Shown piece after piece: positions 1-9,006 of a stretch of 64,000 nt of DNA (positions are counted from its first letter, which is position 1; each line of letters opens with the position of its first letter). A program made the translations under genes and the position numbers. Source of the DNA: Promicromonospora sp. MEB111 (GTDB lineage Bacteria > Actinomycetota > Actinomycetes > Actinomycetales > Cellulomonadaceae). The stretch covers positions 124,001 to 188,000 of the forward strand of contig NZ_JARVSD010000001.1 in assembly GCF_030209445.1 (NCBI RefSeq). The letters run 5' to 3'. Below the pieces are notes generated by a model that saw only the letters and a list, made by a program, of their open reading frames with translations, was not told the DNA's origin and ran no database searches.

Positions 1-1
1 C

Positions 2-1519
2 TTGCGAGCCCCGCAAAGCCGCGGCATCGAGCAGAGCTGTGCCTGCGGGTCGGGCGTACCGCTGGCCCTTGCCGAACAGCGAGACCGAGGCGCGGACGCC
101 GTCCTCGGCCGCGTCCTCCTCGGAGGAGACGACGAGCAGGTTCCGCGACGGGACCGGCAGGATCCCCTCCGGGCCGTTCGTCGTGGCCAGCACCTGCACG
201 AACCGCGGCTTGGCCGGCCGCGACACGTCGTACACGGCCACGAAGTTGGACCGCTCGGAGCCGACGAACGCGTAGCGGACGCCATCGAGCGTCGCGACCG
301 CGAGGCCCTCGATCTCCACACCCTTCTTGCCGGCGCGGTCCTCGTTGTGCAGGCCGACGCGAACGGCGAGCTCCTCCACGGAGGTCCCCGCGTCCCAGAC
401 GACGTCGCCGGTCGCAGCCTCGAAGACCGACCAGCCTCGCGTCCCGCCCTTCCAGTCGCCCTCGTTCGCGGTGGCGACGTGCTCGTCGTCGATCCAGCCG
501 ATCGCGTCAGGCTCGCGCGGTGCCGCCTCGACCGAGCCGGTCTGGTCGATCGCCCCGTCGTCCTCGGAGTCCACGCCCTCGAGGGCGACCTCGCCCGCCG
601 AGAACACGTTCTCGAGCTCGCCCGACTCGACGTCGAGCACGGCGACGCCGTTGTTCTCCTGCAGCGTCACCGCGACCTTGGTGTCGGACGGGTTGATCGA
701 GACGTACTCGGGCTCCGGGTCCTGCGGGGTGTCCAGGCCCGCGGCCGCGAGCGCCGCCTGGTCGAGCGTGACCGGCCGGACCTGCCAGGCCGCGGGGTCG
801 GTGCCCGGCAGGTCGACGAACTGCAGGAACCCGGCGGGGGCCTGCGGCAGGTCGCCCTCCTCGCCCTCGCCCGTGTCGGGCAGGGCGTCCTCGTCGCGCT
901 GGTTCTCCATCGCGATGACGGCATGGGCGCCGTCGTGCGTCACGGCGATCGAGTCGGGCTGACCGCCCAGGTCGATCGAGCGCACCAGGGTGCGCGTCGC
1001 GAGGTCGACGACGTCGAGGCGGCCGGACGGCGCGGTGAACGACGTCGAGCTGTCGACCACGACGAGCACGTGATCCCCGACGACGGCGACCGACGTCGGC
1101 TCGTCGTGCTCCGAGCCGAGCTCCGCGAGCGACAGGCTGCCGAGCCCTCGCGGCTTCGCGGGGTCGCTGATGTCGACGAACCCGATGCGGCGCGCTGCGG
1201 CGTCGGTGTGGACGAGGGTCCTGCCGTCCTCGCTGACCGCGGAGATCTCGGCGACCGTCGCGGCGGCGGGATCAGTGCCCGCGGGGACGTTCTGGAAGAC
1301 GGGGTAGGTGGCGAGGCGGTGGAAGGTCTCGCGTGCGCCGGTCCGGCCGAATGCGGTCGTGCCGGTCCAGGCCGGGCCGGAGCCGGCGGCGTCGACGCCG
1401 CTCGTTCGGGCGCCCGTCGAGACCTGCTGGCCGGCGGCGAAGGCCGGGAACGTGCTCAGACCGAGCGCGAGGACCGCGCCGGAAGCGATGAAGGCCGCGT
1501 GGCGGCGGTGAAGGGACAC
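2..1519 (-). CDS. Secreted beta-propeller protein (choice-of-anchor I / phytase-esterase-like), 3' end cut by window edge
   Basis: At least 506 codons run off the left edge. The N-terminus reads as a Sec signal peptide: a short basic start (SLHRRH), a hydrophobic stretch and an alanine-rich AFAA cleavage region, so the product is exported. The body has repeated propeller-blade-like phrases (VDISDPAKPRGLG, VAVYDVSRPAKPRFVQ, FVGSERSN, TNGPEGILPVP), typical of the choice-of-anchor I / esterase-like phytase families of secreted beta-propellers. A specific substrate cannot be assigned. The GTG at 1519 is chosen; an in-frame GTG at 1528 is equally possible and neither has a clear Shine-Dalgarno sequence. 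It is divergent from the MFS gene, sharing a 126-bp promoter interval. The fold is a fairly confident call, enzymatic activity is not. Confidence 0.75.
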   Translation of the reverse strand, partial: MSLHRRHAAFIASGAVLALGLSTFPAFAAGQQVSTGARTSGVDAAGSGPAWTGTTAFGRTGARETFHRLATYPVFQNVPAGTDPAAATVAEISAVSEDGRTLVHTDAAARRIGFVDISDPAKPRGLGSLSLAELGSEHDEPTSVAVVGDHVLVVVDSSTSFTAPSGRLDVVDLATRTLVRSIDLGGQPDSIAVTHDGAHAVIAMENQRDEDALPDTGEGEEGDLPQAPAGFLQFVDLPGTDPAAWQVRPVTLDQAALAAAGLDTPQDPEPEYVSINPSDTKVAVTLQENNGVAVLDVESGELENVFSAGEVALEGVDSEDDGAIDQTGSVEAAPREPDAIGWIDDEHVATANEGDWKGGTRGWSVFEAATGDVVWDAGTSVEELAVRVGLHNEDRAGKKGVEIEGLAVATLDGVRYAFVGSERSNFVAVYDVSRPAKPRFVQVLATTNGPEGILPVPSRNLLVVSSEEDAAEDGVRASVSLFGKGQRYARPAGTALLDAAALRGSQ

Positions 1520-1645
1520 GCTGGGCACCGTCGCGCGATGCGGTGTCGGTGGGAGGACGCCGGGCTGGCGCGCGGGTGTCGCGCAGGTGAACATCCGGAC
1601 GCCCGGACCAGGTGGTACCCGAGCCCCGCCGTTAGGCTCGACGGC

Positions 1646-2947
1646 GTGACCGTCCTTGCCGAGCTACGTGCGCTGCTGCGCCTTCCCGGGTTCCGCAAGC
1701 TGTTCGCGGTGCGCCTGGTGTCCCAGGCCGGCGACGGCATGTTCCAGGTGGGGCTCGCCAACCTCCTGTTCTTCAGCCCGGAGTCACAGGGTTCGGCGTC
1801 CTCGATCGCCGGAGCGTTCGCGGTGATGCTGGCGCCGTTCACGATCGTGGGCCCGTTCGCCGGCGTGTTCCTGGACCGGTGGCAGCGACGCCAGGTCCTC
1901 GTGTACGGCAACGCGGTGCGTGTGCTGATCACCGGCACGATGGCGGTGCTCATGCTCACGCAGGGCGTCACGCCGGCGATCTACGTGCTGGGCCTCGCCG
2001 CGCTGAGCGTCAACCGGTTCCTGCTCGCCGGCCTCTCGGCGGGTCTGCCGCGGGTGGTGCAGGGCGACCTGCTGCTCACGGCCAACGCCCTCACCCCGAC
2101 GCTCGGCGCGGGTGCGGCCTTCCTCGGCGGCGGCCTGAGCTTTCTGCTCGGCCTCGCGATGCCGGCCGGCCGGGTCCACGACGCGATCGCGCTGGCCTGC
2201 GCGTGCGTCGTCATGGGGTGCGCCTCGCTGCTCGGGCTGCGGATGTCCCGCACGCTGCTGGGTCCGGTGGAGCCCGCCGTCGGCTCAATCCGCAACGAGA
2301 TCGTGGTCGTGGCCCGCGGCCTGGTCGACGGCGCCCGCTACCTGGCCGCGCGCCGCACCCCCGGCCAGGCGCTGCTCGTCATGGCGCTGCACCGCTTCCT
2401 GTACGGGGTGGTGTTCATCGCGTCGATCCTGATGTCCCGCAACCTGCTCGCCGACCCCGGCGACCCGACCGCCGGCCTCGCGACCTTCGCGACCGTGATC
2501 GCCGCGACCGGCGTCGGGGGCGGGCTCGCGATCCTGCTCACCGCCGTGCTGGCCCGGCGCATGGCCCCGCAGTCCTGGATCGCCGTGATGCTCCTGGTCG
2601 CGGGCTTGTCGCAGCTCGTCCTCGTGCCCGAGCCGGGTTTCGCCACGGTGATCACCGCCGCCGGGCTGCTCGGCCTTGCGGCGCAGGGTGCCAAGATCGC
2701 CGTCGACACCATCGTGCAGCGCGACTCCGAGGACGCCTTCCGCGGCCGCGCGTTCGCCTTCTACGACGTGCTCTACAACGCCGCCTTCGTGGGTGCCGCT
2801 GCCCTCGCGGCCTTCCTCGTGCCCGACGCCGGATGGTCGCCCGGGCTCTTCGTCGCTCTCTCCCTGGGGTACGTCGCGGCCGCGCTCCTGTTCGGGATGC
2901 GCGGCACTCGCACGGCGGCGCTGGTGCGGCAACCGGTAAGCGGGTGA
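1646..2947 (+). CDS. MFS transporter
   Basis: A 433-residue integral membrane protein with about 12 hydrophobic segments. The N-terminal part (FRKLFAVRLVSQAGDGMFQVGLANLLFF) is typical of the MFS_1/MFS_3 permeases that export drugs or small molecules, and the loop between TM2 and TM3 carries the MFS signature region (GVFLDRWQRRQVLVYGN, equivalent to G-x-x-x-D-R-x-x-R-R). A second basic loop, DSEDAFRGRAFAFYDV, resembles the matching motif of the C-terminal half. The open frame extends upstream to the window edge, but that part is antisense to the secreted propeller gene. The GTG at 1646 directly precedes the first recognisable residues (TVLAELRALL) and gives the usual length. Substrate unknown. 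Confidence 0.85.
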   Translation: MTVLAELRALLRLPGFRKLFAVRLVSQAGDGMFQVGLANLLFFSPESQGSASSIAGAFAVMLAPFTIVGPFAGVFLDRWQRRQVLVYGNAVRVLITGTMAVLMLTQGVTPAIYVLGLAALSVNRFLLAGLSAGLPRVVQGDLLLTANALTPTLGAGAAFLGGGLSFLLGLAMPAGRVHDAIALACACVVMGCASLLGLRMSRTLLGPVEPAVGSIRNEIVVVARGLVDGARYLAARRTPGQALLVMALHRFLYGVVFIASILMSRNLLADPGDPTAGLATFATVIAATGVGGGLAILLTAVLARRMAPQSWIAVMLLVAGLSQLVLVPEPGFATVITAAGLLGLAAQGAKIAVDTIVQRDSEDAFRGRAFAFYDVLYNAAFVGAAALAAFLVPDAGWSPGLFVALSLGYVAAALLFGMRGTRTAALVRQPVSG

Positions 2948-3052
2948 ATTTGTGGATGAGGTCCGGTCTTTTGAGGCGAACATGCCTGTTTTGCCGGTCG
3001 AACGGTGCAAGGATTGAGACTAGTTACCTACAGGGACTGGAGGTTCTAGTTC

Positions 3053-3457
3053 ATGTCCGACGCACCCGCCGTCACACCGACGCCAACCTGGGGAGAGGTG
3101 TTCCCCTGGTTCCGTGAGGTCATGGCCGAAGACGACGCTTGGTACGTCGGCAAGGTCGACGACAAGACCGATGTCGGCGTCGCACGCCTGGCGGACGCCG
3201 CGGTGACGCGGCTCAAGCCGCTCCCCGTCGGCCGGCTCTACCCCGCAGTGCGGCGGGTCGAGCGGCTCGACGACCTGACCTGGCCCAAGCACCGGTTGCT
3301 CAACGCGCTGCACCGCGGCGGCTGCTTCACCGGGGACGATCTGTCGTACATGGTGATCGCCGAGATGCTCTCGTGGGAGTCGGTCGGTCCGATCATCGTC
3401 AAGCAGATCCTTGAGGTCGTGGCGCTGGAAGAGATCAGGGTCAGCTCCGCGAAGTAG
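3053..3457 (+). CDS. Small hypothetical protein with an alpha-CTD/HhH-like C-terminus
   Basis: A 134-residue soluble protein, preceded by a strong ribosome site (GGAGGT, 8 nt before ATG). The C-terminal half (about residues 70-128) reads LTWPKHRLLNALHRGGCFTG, followed by a hydrophobic helix and a second helix VGPIIVKQILEVV. This order (loop, N-A-L helix, short turn, D-L helix, G-x-x-x-V/I-K-x-I-L-x helix) resembles the RNA polymerase alpha C-terminal domain, which contacts DNA and regulators. That is a by-eye comparison only. The N-terminal half has no recognisable domain. It lies alone between an MFS gene and a convergent membrane-protein gene whose stop is 8 bp away, so it is probably monocistronic. 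Confidence 0.6.
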   Translation: MSDAPAVTPTPTWGEVFPWFREVMAEDDAWYVGKVDDKTDVGVARLADAAVTRLKPLPVGRLYPAVRRVERLDDLTWPKHRLLNALHRGGCFTGDDLSYMVIAEMLSWESVGPIIVKQILEVVALEEIRVSSAK

Positions 3458-3465
3458 TACACGTT

Positions 3466-4275
3466 CTATGCCTCGACGGTGGCCGGATCAGGGGTAACGG
3501 CCACCGCCAGGCGCCGGGCCGCGACGACGGCGCACGGCACGGCGGCCAGCATCAGCACCCCCTGCAGGATCTGCACCACGGCATACCCGGCGCCCAGCAC
3601 GCCGAAGGAGCCGGCAGCGGCCAGGAGGCCGAGCACGGCGACCACCGCCGCCAGCAGCGCACCGATCCGCCGCGTCGTCGGCGACGCCCATCCGCACAGC
3701 GCGGCGGCCGCGACGACGAGCAGGCCCAGCGCCGCGCCCAGGAGCAGCGAACCGACCATCCCCGGCAGCAGGCTCCCGTAGGAAAGTACCGAGACGACCG
3801 GGAGCAGCACGCTCGTCCACAGGGTGTGGATGACGGCCCCGACCAGGACGACGACCACGCCGGCCCGGCGAGCCGTCCGCGGGTCGCGCAGGAGCAGGGC
3901 GAGCAGCACCCCCGTCGCTACCACGAGCAGCACGAAGATCTCGGCCAGGGTGCCCAGGATCAGGTCGGGCCGGGCGCCGAGCACGAGCTGCACCACCGCC
4001 GTGCCCATCTGGAGCAGCAGGTGCGCACCGACCACGACCACAGCTCCGACCAGGAGCCGCCAGGCCCGGAGCGCCGCCGATCCCAGCGCCAGCAGGACCG
4101 TCCCGGCCGTCGCCGCGTTCTCCACGACGAAGACCGTGTTGTTCAGGGTGAACCCGAGGTCGAGCTCGGTGCCGGGCAGCACCAGGCGCAGCGGCACGGC
4201 CGTCCACGCCGCGACGGTGAGCGCGAGGATGCTGAGCGCGGCGGGCCGTCGGCCGGCGTCGGGCAAGGGGTTCAT
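3466..4275 (-). CDS. Polytopic membrane protein, function unknown
   Basis: 269 residues with about seven or eight hydrophobic segments spread along the chain, interrupted by short basic loops (LLRDPRTARRAG, SPTTRRIG). No catalytic motif is visible. The start ATG at 4275 is supported by GGAAGG about 8 nt upstream; the open frame continues much further upstream, but that part is antisense to the SNF2 helicase gene and is discarded. It resembles unassigned actinobacterial integral membrane proteins of DUF4386-like size, but I cannot place it in a family with confidence. It converges on the small alpha-CTD-like gene and is divergent from the helicase gene. Confidence 0.7.
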   Translation of the reverse strand: MNPLPDAGRRPAALSILALTVAAWTAVPLRLVLPGTELDLGFTLNNTVFVVENAATAGTVLLALGSAALRAWRLLVGAVVVVGAHLLLQMGTAVVQLVLGARPDLILGTLAEIFVLLVVATGVLLALLLRDPRTARRAGVVVVLVGAVIHTLWTSVLLPVVSVLSYGSLLPGMVGSLLLGAALGLLVVAAAALCGWASPTTRRIGALLAAVVAVLGLLAAAGSFGVLGAGYAVVQILQGVLMLAAVPCAVVAARRLAVAVTPDPATVEA

Positions 4276-4371
4276 GCGGACACCTTCCCAGAGACCACTG
4301 ACACTCCGTGATGTGCGGCACGCTGTGGATAACTCGGCCTGGTGGTCCGTGCGCCGTGGAACCATGGACGG

Positions 4372-7300
4372 GTGCCCACGCCGATCCCCGCCCCGCGCAT
4401 CCTCCCCGCGGCCATCAGGCTGCTGGTGGGCAGCGGCGCGTTCCAGCGTGGCGAGGACTACCAGCAGCAGGGCCGGGTCATCTCGTGGGAGTGGCTGCCG
4501 GACGACCTGCTGCTCATCTCGTGGGTGCGCGGCAGCGGCCGCAGCACGTACTCGTGCTCCGTCGAGTTCAAGGCAGACCCGCCCGGTCCGCCTGTCGTCG
4601 TCGGCTCGGACTGCACCTGCCCGGTCCGGTCCGCCTGCAAGCACGTGGCGGCGACGCTCCTCGAGTCCGGGACGGACGGTCTGGCCTCGATGGTCCGGCC
4701 CGCCTCGTCGCTGAGCCGGGCCCCGCAGGTCCCGGAATGGAAGGCCATCGTCCAACAGCTCGTGCCGGCGGCCCCGGTGGTGGTACCAGCAGGTTCTTCG
4801 GCGACCGACGCGGAGACCACGCTGGCGCTGCAGCTCCGGATCGACGGTTCCGCCGCCGCACACACCCTGTCCCTGTCGATGCGGCCGGTGCAGCGCAACG
4901 ACCGGGGAGCGTGGGTCGGCGGCAACGCCTCGTGGAGCTACATACGCAACGGTTTCCTCCGCGGCGTCGACCCCGCCGTCCGCGAGTGGTTCACCACGCT
5001 CGACGCCCTCCGCGCCACGAGCCCGCGCGGCTACGGGTACCTCAGCACGGGCGACTGGATCAGCCTGGACGACGTGCTGCCCCGCCCGTTCTGGCACCAC
5101 CTCGCCGACGCCGCAGAGCTCGGGATCGAGCTCGTCGGCAAGTCGAGGCGGGAGTCGGTGCGCCTGGCCCACGAGGCGTCCGTCGCGCTGGACCTCTCCC
5201 TGCCCGGCGGCGGCGCGCGCCTCGAGCGCACCGTCGCCTTCGACGGCGTGGTCACGGGCACGGCAGCGGTCGGTCCGCTCGGCCACCACGGGCTGTTCGC
5301 GGTGGAGGAGTCCTCCTCGGGACGCACCATCACCCTGGGCCCGACGGCGGCGCCGCTCACCGACCAGGAGCGCGCCGCGGTGCACCTGGCCGACGTCGCG
5401 ATCCCGGCCGACGCGGTCGACGAGTTCCTCGCGGACTACCTGCCGCTCCTGCGCCGTGAGGTTCGGGTCCGGGCGGACGCGGGTGTCGAGCTGCCGGAGC
5501 TCCCCCGCCCGGAGCTCGTCGTGTCCGTCGAGGCGGTCTCGGCGGCGGAGGTCCGGGTGGCGTGGCGGTGGGCCTATCCGCCGTCGGACAAGGAGTACCC
5601 GCTGACGACGGCGCTGGAGCCGGGCTCCGACCTGCGCGATCTCGCGGCGGAGGCCGCGACCCTCGGCCGGGCCGTGGCCGCGGTGCGCGAGGTGCCCGGC
5701 TTCGGCCACTTCCGGGTGGCGCCCGAGGTGTTCCGCGGGCTGCAGGCGATGGACTTCGCCACCATGGTGCTGCCCGTGCTCCGGACCCTGCCGGACGTCC
5801 GGGTGGAGAGCGACGAGCTGCCCGAGTACCGCGGCCTGGAGGCCACGCCCGTCGTCAGCATGCGGGCCACCGACAGCGGCGACATGGACTGGTTCGAGCT
5901 GGGCGTCACTGTCACGGTCAACGGGCGCGATATCCCGTTCGGGTCGCTGTTCGACGCCCTGGCCCGCAACCAGAAGCGGTTCATGCTGACCGACGGCACC
6001 TGGCTGCGTACCGACCTGCCGGTGTTCGCGCAGCTCCGGGCCCTGATCGAGGAGGCACAGCGGCTCTCCGACCAGCCCGGCAAGCTGCGGATCAGCCGGT
6101 TCAACGCCGGTCTGTGGGCCGAGCTGGAGGACGTCGCCGACTTCGTCGAGCAGTCCGACCGGTGGCGGCGCTCGGTGAGCGACCTGGTCGCGCTGACCGC
6201 CGACGGCGTCGACGGGCCGGAGCCCCTGCCGCCGCCCGTCGGGCTGAAGGCCGAGCTGCGGCCGTACCAGCAGCACGGGTTCGAGTGGCTCACCTTCCTG
6301 TGGCGGCACGGGCTGGGCGGGATCCTCGCCGACGACATGGGCCTGGGCAAGACCATCCAGACCCTCGCCTTCGTCGCCCAGGCCCGCCAGGAGGGTGACC
6401 GGCCGCCGTTCCTCGTGGTCGCGCCGGCGTCGGTGGTGAGCAACTGGGCCGCCGAGGCCGCGCGATTCACGCCGGACCTCAAGGTGGTGACGCTCCCGAC
6501 GACCGCGCGGAAGGCCGGCACGTCGGTGGCGGACGTCGCCGCGGGGGCGGACGTCGTCGTGACGTCGTACGCGATCTTCCGGCTGGACTTCGACGCGTTC
6601 GCCGAGGTCGGGTGGAGCGGCCTGATCCTCGACGAGGCGCAGTTCGCGAAGAACCACCAGACGCGCGCCAACGAGTCGGCGCGCCGGCTGCGGACGCCGT
6701 TCAAGCTGGCCATCACCGGCACGCCCATGGAGAACAACCTCATGGAGCTCTGGGCGATGCTCGCGATCGTCGCGCCGGGGCTGTACGGCTCGGCGATGAA
6801 GTTCCGGGAGGACTACGTCAAACCGGTCGCGGGCGAGGGCGACTCGAGGCCGCTGCTGAACCGGCTCCGCCGTCGGATCAAGCCGCTCATGCTGCGCCGG
6901 ACCAAGAGCCAGGTGGCGCCCGAGCTGCCTGAACGGCAGGAGCAGGTGCTCCGGGTCACCCTCGATCCCCGGCACCGCCGGATCTACGACACCCACCTGC
7001 AGCGCGAGCGGTCCCGCCTGCTGGGTCTGCTGGACAGCTTCGACGAGAACCGGGTGGCGGTGTTCCGCGCGCTGACGACCCTGCGGCGCCTGGCGTTGGA
7101 CGCCTCGCTGGTGGACCCGGAGTACGAGGGTGTCGGGTCGGCCAAGCTGGACCTGCTCGCCGAGCAGCTGGCGGAGGTCGCGGCGGAGGGGCACCGCGCG
7201 CTCGTGTTCTCCCAGTTCACGTCGTTCCTGACCAAGGCGGCCGAGGTGTGCCAGGAGCTGGGGATCCCGTACGAGTACCTGGACGGGTCCACCCGGCGGA

Positions 7301-7647
7301 GGCCGGAGGTGATCGGCCGGTTCAAGGACGGGTCGGCGCCGGTCTTCCTGATCAGCCTCAAGGCCGGCGGGTTCGGGCTGAACCTGACGGAGGCCGACTA
7401 CGTCTACCTCCTCGATCCGTGGTGGAACCCGGCCACGGAGGCGCAGGCGATCGACCGGACGCACCGCATCGGGCAGACGCAGAACGTGATGGTGTTCCGG
7501 CTGGTCTCCGAGAACACGATCGAGGACAAGGTGATGGCGCTCAAGGAGCGCAAGGCCCGGCTGTTCGACGCGGTGCTGAGCGACGACGCCGGCGCGTTCG
7601 CCGGCGCGCTGGGGGCGGAGGACATCCGCGGGCTGCTGGAGGGCTGA
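4372..7647 (+). CDS. SWIM zinc-finger SNF2-family DEAD/DEAH-like helicase
   Basis: 1091 residues. A SWIM zinc finger sits near the N-terminus (CTCPVRSACKH; C81, C83, C90, H92), the usual nucleic-acid/protein-binding module of bacterial HepA-like SNF2 proteins. After a long unassigned middle region comes the Snf2 ATPase: Walker A DDMGLGKT at about 654-661, DEAQ box in LILDEAQFAKN at about 750-760, motif III ITGTPMENN, then the C-terminal helicase lobe with LVFSQFTSF and the highly typical DPWWNPATEAQAIDRTHRIG at about 1015. Such proteins use ATP to translocate on double-stranded DNA or remodel nucleoprotein. GTG 4372 is preferred to the in-frame GTG at 4342 because PTPIPAPRILP starts the conserved part. 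No restriction or phage-defence partner is adjacent, so a housekeeping role is the default. Confidence 0.93.
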   Translation: MPTPIPAPRILPAAIRLLVGSGAFQRGEDYQQQGRVISWEWLPDDLLLISWVRGSGRSTYSCSVEFKADPPGPPVVVGSDCTCPVRSACKHVAATLLESGTDGLASMVRPASSLSRAPQVPEWKAIVQQLVPAAPVVVPAGSSATDAETTLALQLRIDGSAAAHTLSLSMRPVQRNDRGAWVGGNASWSYIRNGFLRGVDPAVREWFTTLDALRATSPRGYGYLSTGDWISLDDVLPRPFWHHLADAAELGIELVGKSRRESVRLAHEASVALDLSLPGGGARLERTVAFDGVVTGTAAVGPLGHHGLFAVEESSSGRTITLGPTAAPLTDQERAAVHLADVAIPADAVDEFLADYLPLLRREVRVRADAGVELPELPRPELVVSVEAVSAAEVRVAWRWAYPPSDKEYPLTTALEPGSDLRDLAAEAATLGRAVAAVREVPGFGHFRVAPEVFRGLQAMDFATMVLPVLRTLPDVRVESDELPEYRGLEATPVVSMRATDSGDMDWFELGVTVTVNGRDIPFGSLFDALARNQKRFMLTDGTWLRTDLPVFAQLRALIEEAQRLSDQPGKLRISRFNAGLWAELEDVADFVEQSDRWRRSVSDLVALTADGVDGPEPLPPPVGLKAELRPYQQHGFEWLTFLWRHGLGGILADDMGLGKTIQTLAFVAQARQEGDRPPFLVVAPASVVSNWAAEAARFTPDLKVVTLPTTARKAGTSVADVAAGADVVVTSYAIFRLDFDAFAEVGWSGLILDEAQFAKNHQTRANESARRLRTPFKLAITGTPMENNLMELWAMLAIVAPGLYGSAMKFREDYVKPVAGEGDSRPLLNRLRRRIKPLMLRRTKSQVAPELPERQEQVLRVTLDPRHRRIYDTHLQRERSRLLGLLDSFDENRVAVFRALTTLRRLALDASLVDPEYEGVGSAKLDLLAEQLAEVAAEGHRALVFSQFTSFLTKAAEVCQELGIPYEYLDGSTRRRPEVIGRFKDGSAPVFLISLKAGGFGLNLTEADYVYLLDPWWNPATEAQAIDRTHRIGQTQNVMVFRLVSENTIEDKVMALKERKARLFDAVLSDDAGAFAGALGAEDIRGLLEG

Positions 7648-7706
7648 GACCCTGCTGCTCGTCGAGCGGTCCTGCCCGGCGGTCCCTGGCCGGTACGTTT
7701 GCCCCC

Positions 7707-8429
7707 GTGACTCCCGTTGCCGACCTGATCGGGGCTGTCGCCAGCCTCCTGTGGCCCCTGCTCGTCATCGTCGTGCTGCTGGTGTTCGGCCGGCAGCTCC
7801 TGTCGAAGCTGCGCAACTCCGACGACGTCACGCTGGAGATCGGCGGACAGCGGCTCAACCTCAAGCAGGCGACGGACCAGCAGTCGGACATGATCACCGA
7901 TCTGCAGCACGAGGTGGCGCTGCTGAAGCGGCAGCTGGACGGCGTCCTGCCGAACCCCGAGGCCGAGACCATCGAGCAGTTCCAGGGCGCGACACCGCGC
8001 CCCGACGAGACCGCCTCGACGTCGCAGGAGCAGGAGCGACAGGTCTCGGTCCCCGTTAACCTCCCGATCCTCTGGGTCGACGACCACCCCGAGAACAATG
8101 CGATGGTCGCGGAATCATGGCGGCGCGATGGTGCCGAGGTCGACACCGCGCGCTCGACGGCTGAAGCGATGCGTCTCCTCGCCGGGCGCCGGTACGGCAT
8201 GGTGATCTCGGACATGGGCCGGCACGAGTCCGGCGTCGACGTGTCTGACGCCGGACTCCGCCTTCTCGCCCAGGTCCGCGCGGCGGACGCTCACCTGCCG
8301 TTCGTTCTCTACGGGAACGTCGAGCCGGTCGCGGAGGCGGCGCGGGCAGCCGGCGCGACCCTGGTGACGGGCTCGACGTTCGAGCTGGTCGACTACGCGA
8401 GCAAGGTGGGAATGCTCCAGGGCGTCTGA
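7707..8429 (+). CDS. Membrane-anchored receiver-domain protein without output domain
   Basis: 240 residues. An N-terminal transmembrane helix (about residues 8-28, LIGAVASLLWPLLVIVVLLV) is followed by a charged, probably coiled-coil stretch (about 30-75, with QSDMITDLQHEVALLKRQLD) and a linker. From residue 120 a CheY-like receiver fold begins: ILWVDDHPENN with the acidic pair D125/D126, then a candidate phospho-acceptor D169 in YGMVISDMG, then a hydrophobic strand ending in LPFVLYGN. No DNA-binding or enzymatic output follows. The GTG at 7707 gives the whole membrane segment. It starts 60 bp after the SNF2 helicase stop and may share its transcript. It could be a phosphate sink or a partner-binding receiver; a cognate kinase is not in the window. 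Confidence 0.72.
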   Translation: MTPVADLIGAVASLLWPLLVIVVLLVFGRQLLSKLRNSDDVTLEIGGQRLNLKQATDQQSDMITDLQHEVALLKRQLDGVLPNPEAETIEQFQGATPRPDETASTSQEQERQVSVPVNLPILWVDDHPENNAMVAESWRRDGAEVDTARSTAEAMRLLAGRRYGMVISDMGRHESGVDVSDAGLRLLAQVRAADAHLPFVLYGNVEPVAEAARAAGATLVTGSTFELVDYASKVGMLQGV

Positions 8430-8438
8430 CGCCCGAGG

Positions 8439-8864
8439 TCAGCTCGCGGTCTTGGTGGAACGGTTCCGGGTCGACGCGAGCGCCCACGCGACGAGCACCG
8501 GCTGACCGAGGAGCCGCAGCGCGCGCTTGCGGTCGGTGTTCAGCCCGAAACCGTCCCGACGCCCGGCGTACTGCGCCACGTTCCCGGGGAAGACCGCGAC
8601 GAAGAACGCGGCGGCCAGCGCTCCCAGCCGCCGTCGGGCCGGCTGCTTCCAGGTAGCCACCAGGGCGGTGCCAAGGCCGATCTCGACGATGCCGGACCCG
8701 ACCACGACGGTGTCGGGGTCGGCCGGGAACCAGCTGGGTACCTGGGCCTGGAACTCCTTGCGGGCCGTGGTCAGGTGAGCGATGCCGGCCGTGAGGAGAG
8801 CAGCGCCGAGAGCTACCTGGCCGATGCCGCGGAGGACGGAGGTGGTGGATGCCATGGAGTCCAT
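8439..8864 (-). CDS. DoxX-like small membrane protein
   Basis: A 141-residue protein with four hydrophobic segments and the layout of the DoxX/DoxX-like family: an N-terminal helix with GIAHLTTARKEFQAQVP, then a glycine-rich helix VVVGSGIVEIGLGTALVA, then a basic loop (KQPARRRLG) before a third helix ending FPGNVAQYAGRRDGFGLNTD. That last phrase is very common in actinobacterial DoxX-like proteins. Their biochemical role is mostly unknown (some are redox-related membrane proteins). ATG 8864 is chosen because GGAG lies 6 nt upstream; ATG 8855 is an alternative. It converges with the receiver gene, whose stop is 9 bp away. Confidence 0.8.
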   Translation of the reverse strand: MDSMASTTSVLRGIGQVALGAALLTAGIAHLTTARKEFQAQVPSWFPADPDTVVVGSGIVEIGLGTALVATWKQPARRRLGALAAAFFVAVFPGNVAQYAGRRDGFGLNTDRKRALRLLGQPVLVAWALASTRNRSTKTAS

Positions 8865-9006
8865 CCTGGACTCCACGCGACGACCGGGCATCCGCATCGA
8901 GGATGCCGGCCCCAGACAATTCATGCTGCTCACCACGGATGACGTGGCAACCGCCCCACCCCGCTCATGACTTCCCCCCACCGATGGGATCTGGTGAGGT
9001 GTGCAC

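Noticed and set aside
4276-7464. Long minus-strand extension of the membrane-protein gene
   Set aside because: Antisense shadow of the SNF2 helicase; the ribosome site and hydrophobic start are at 4275.
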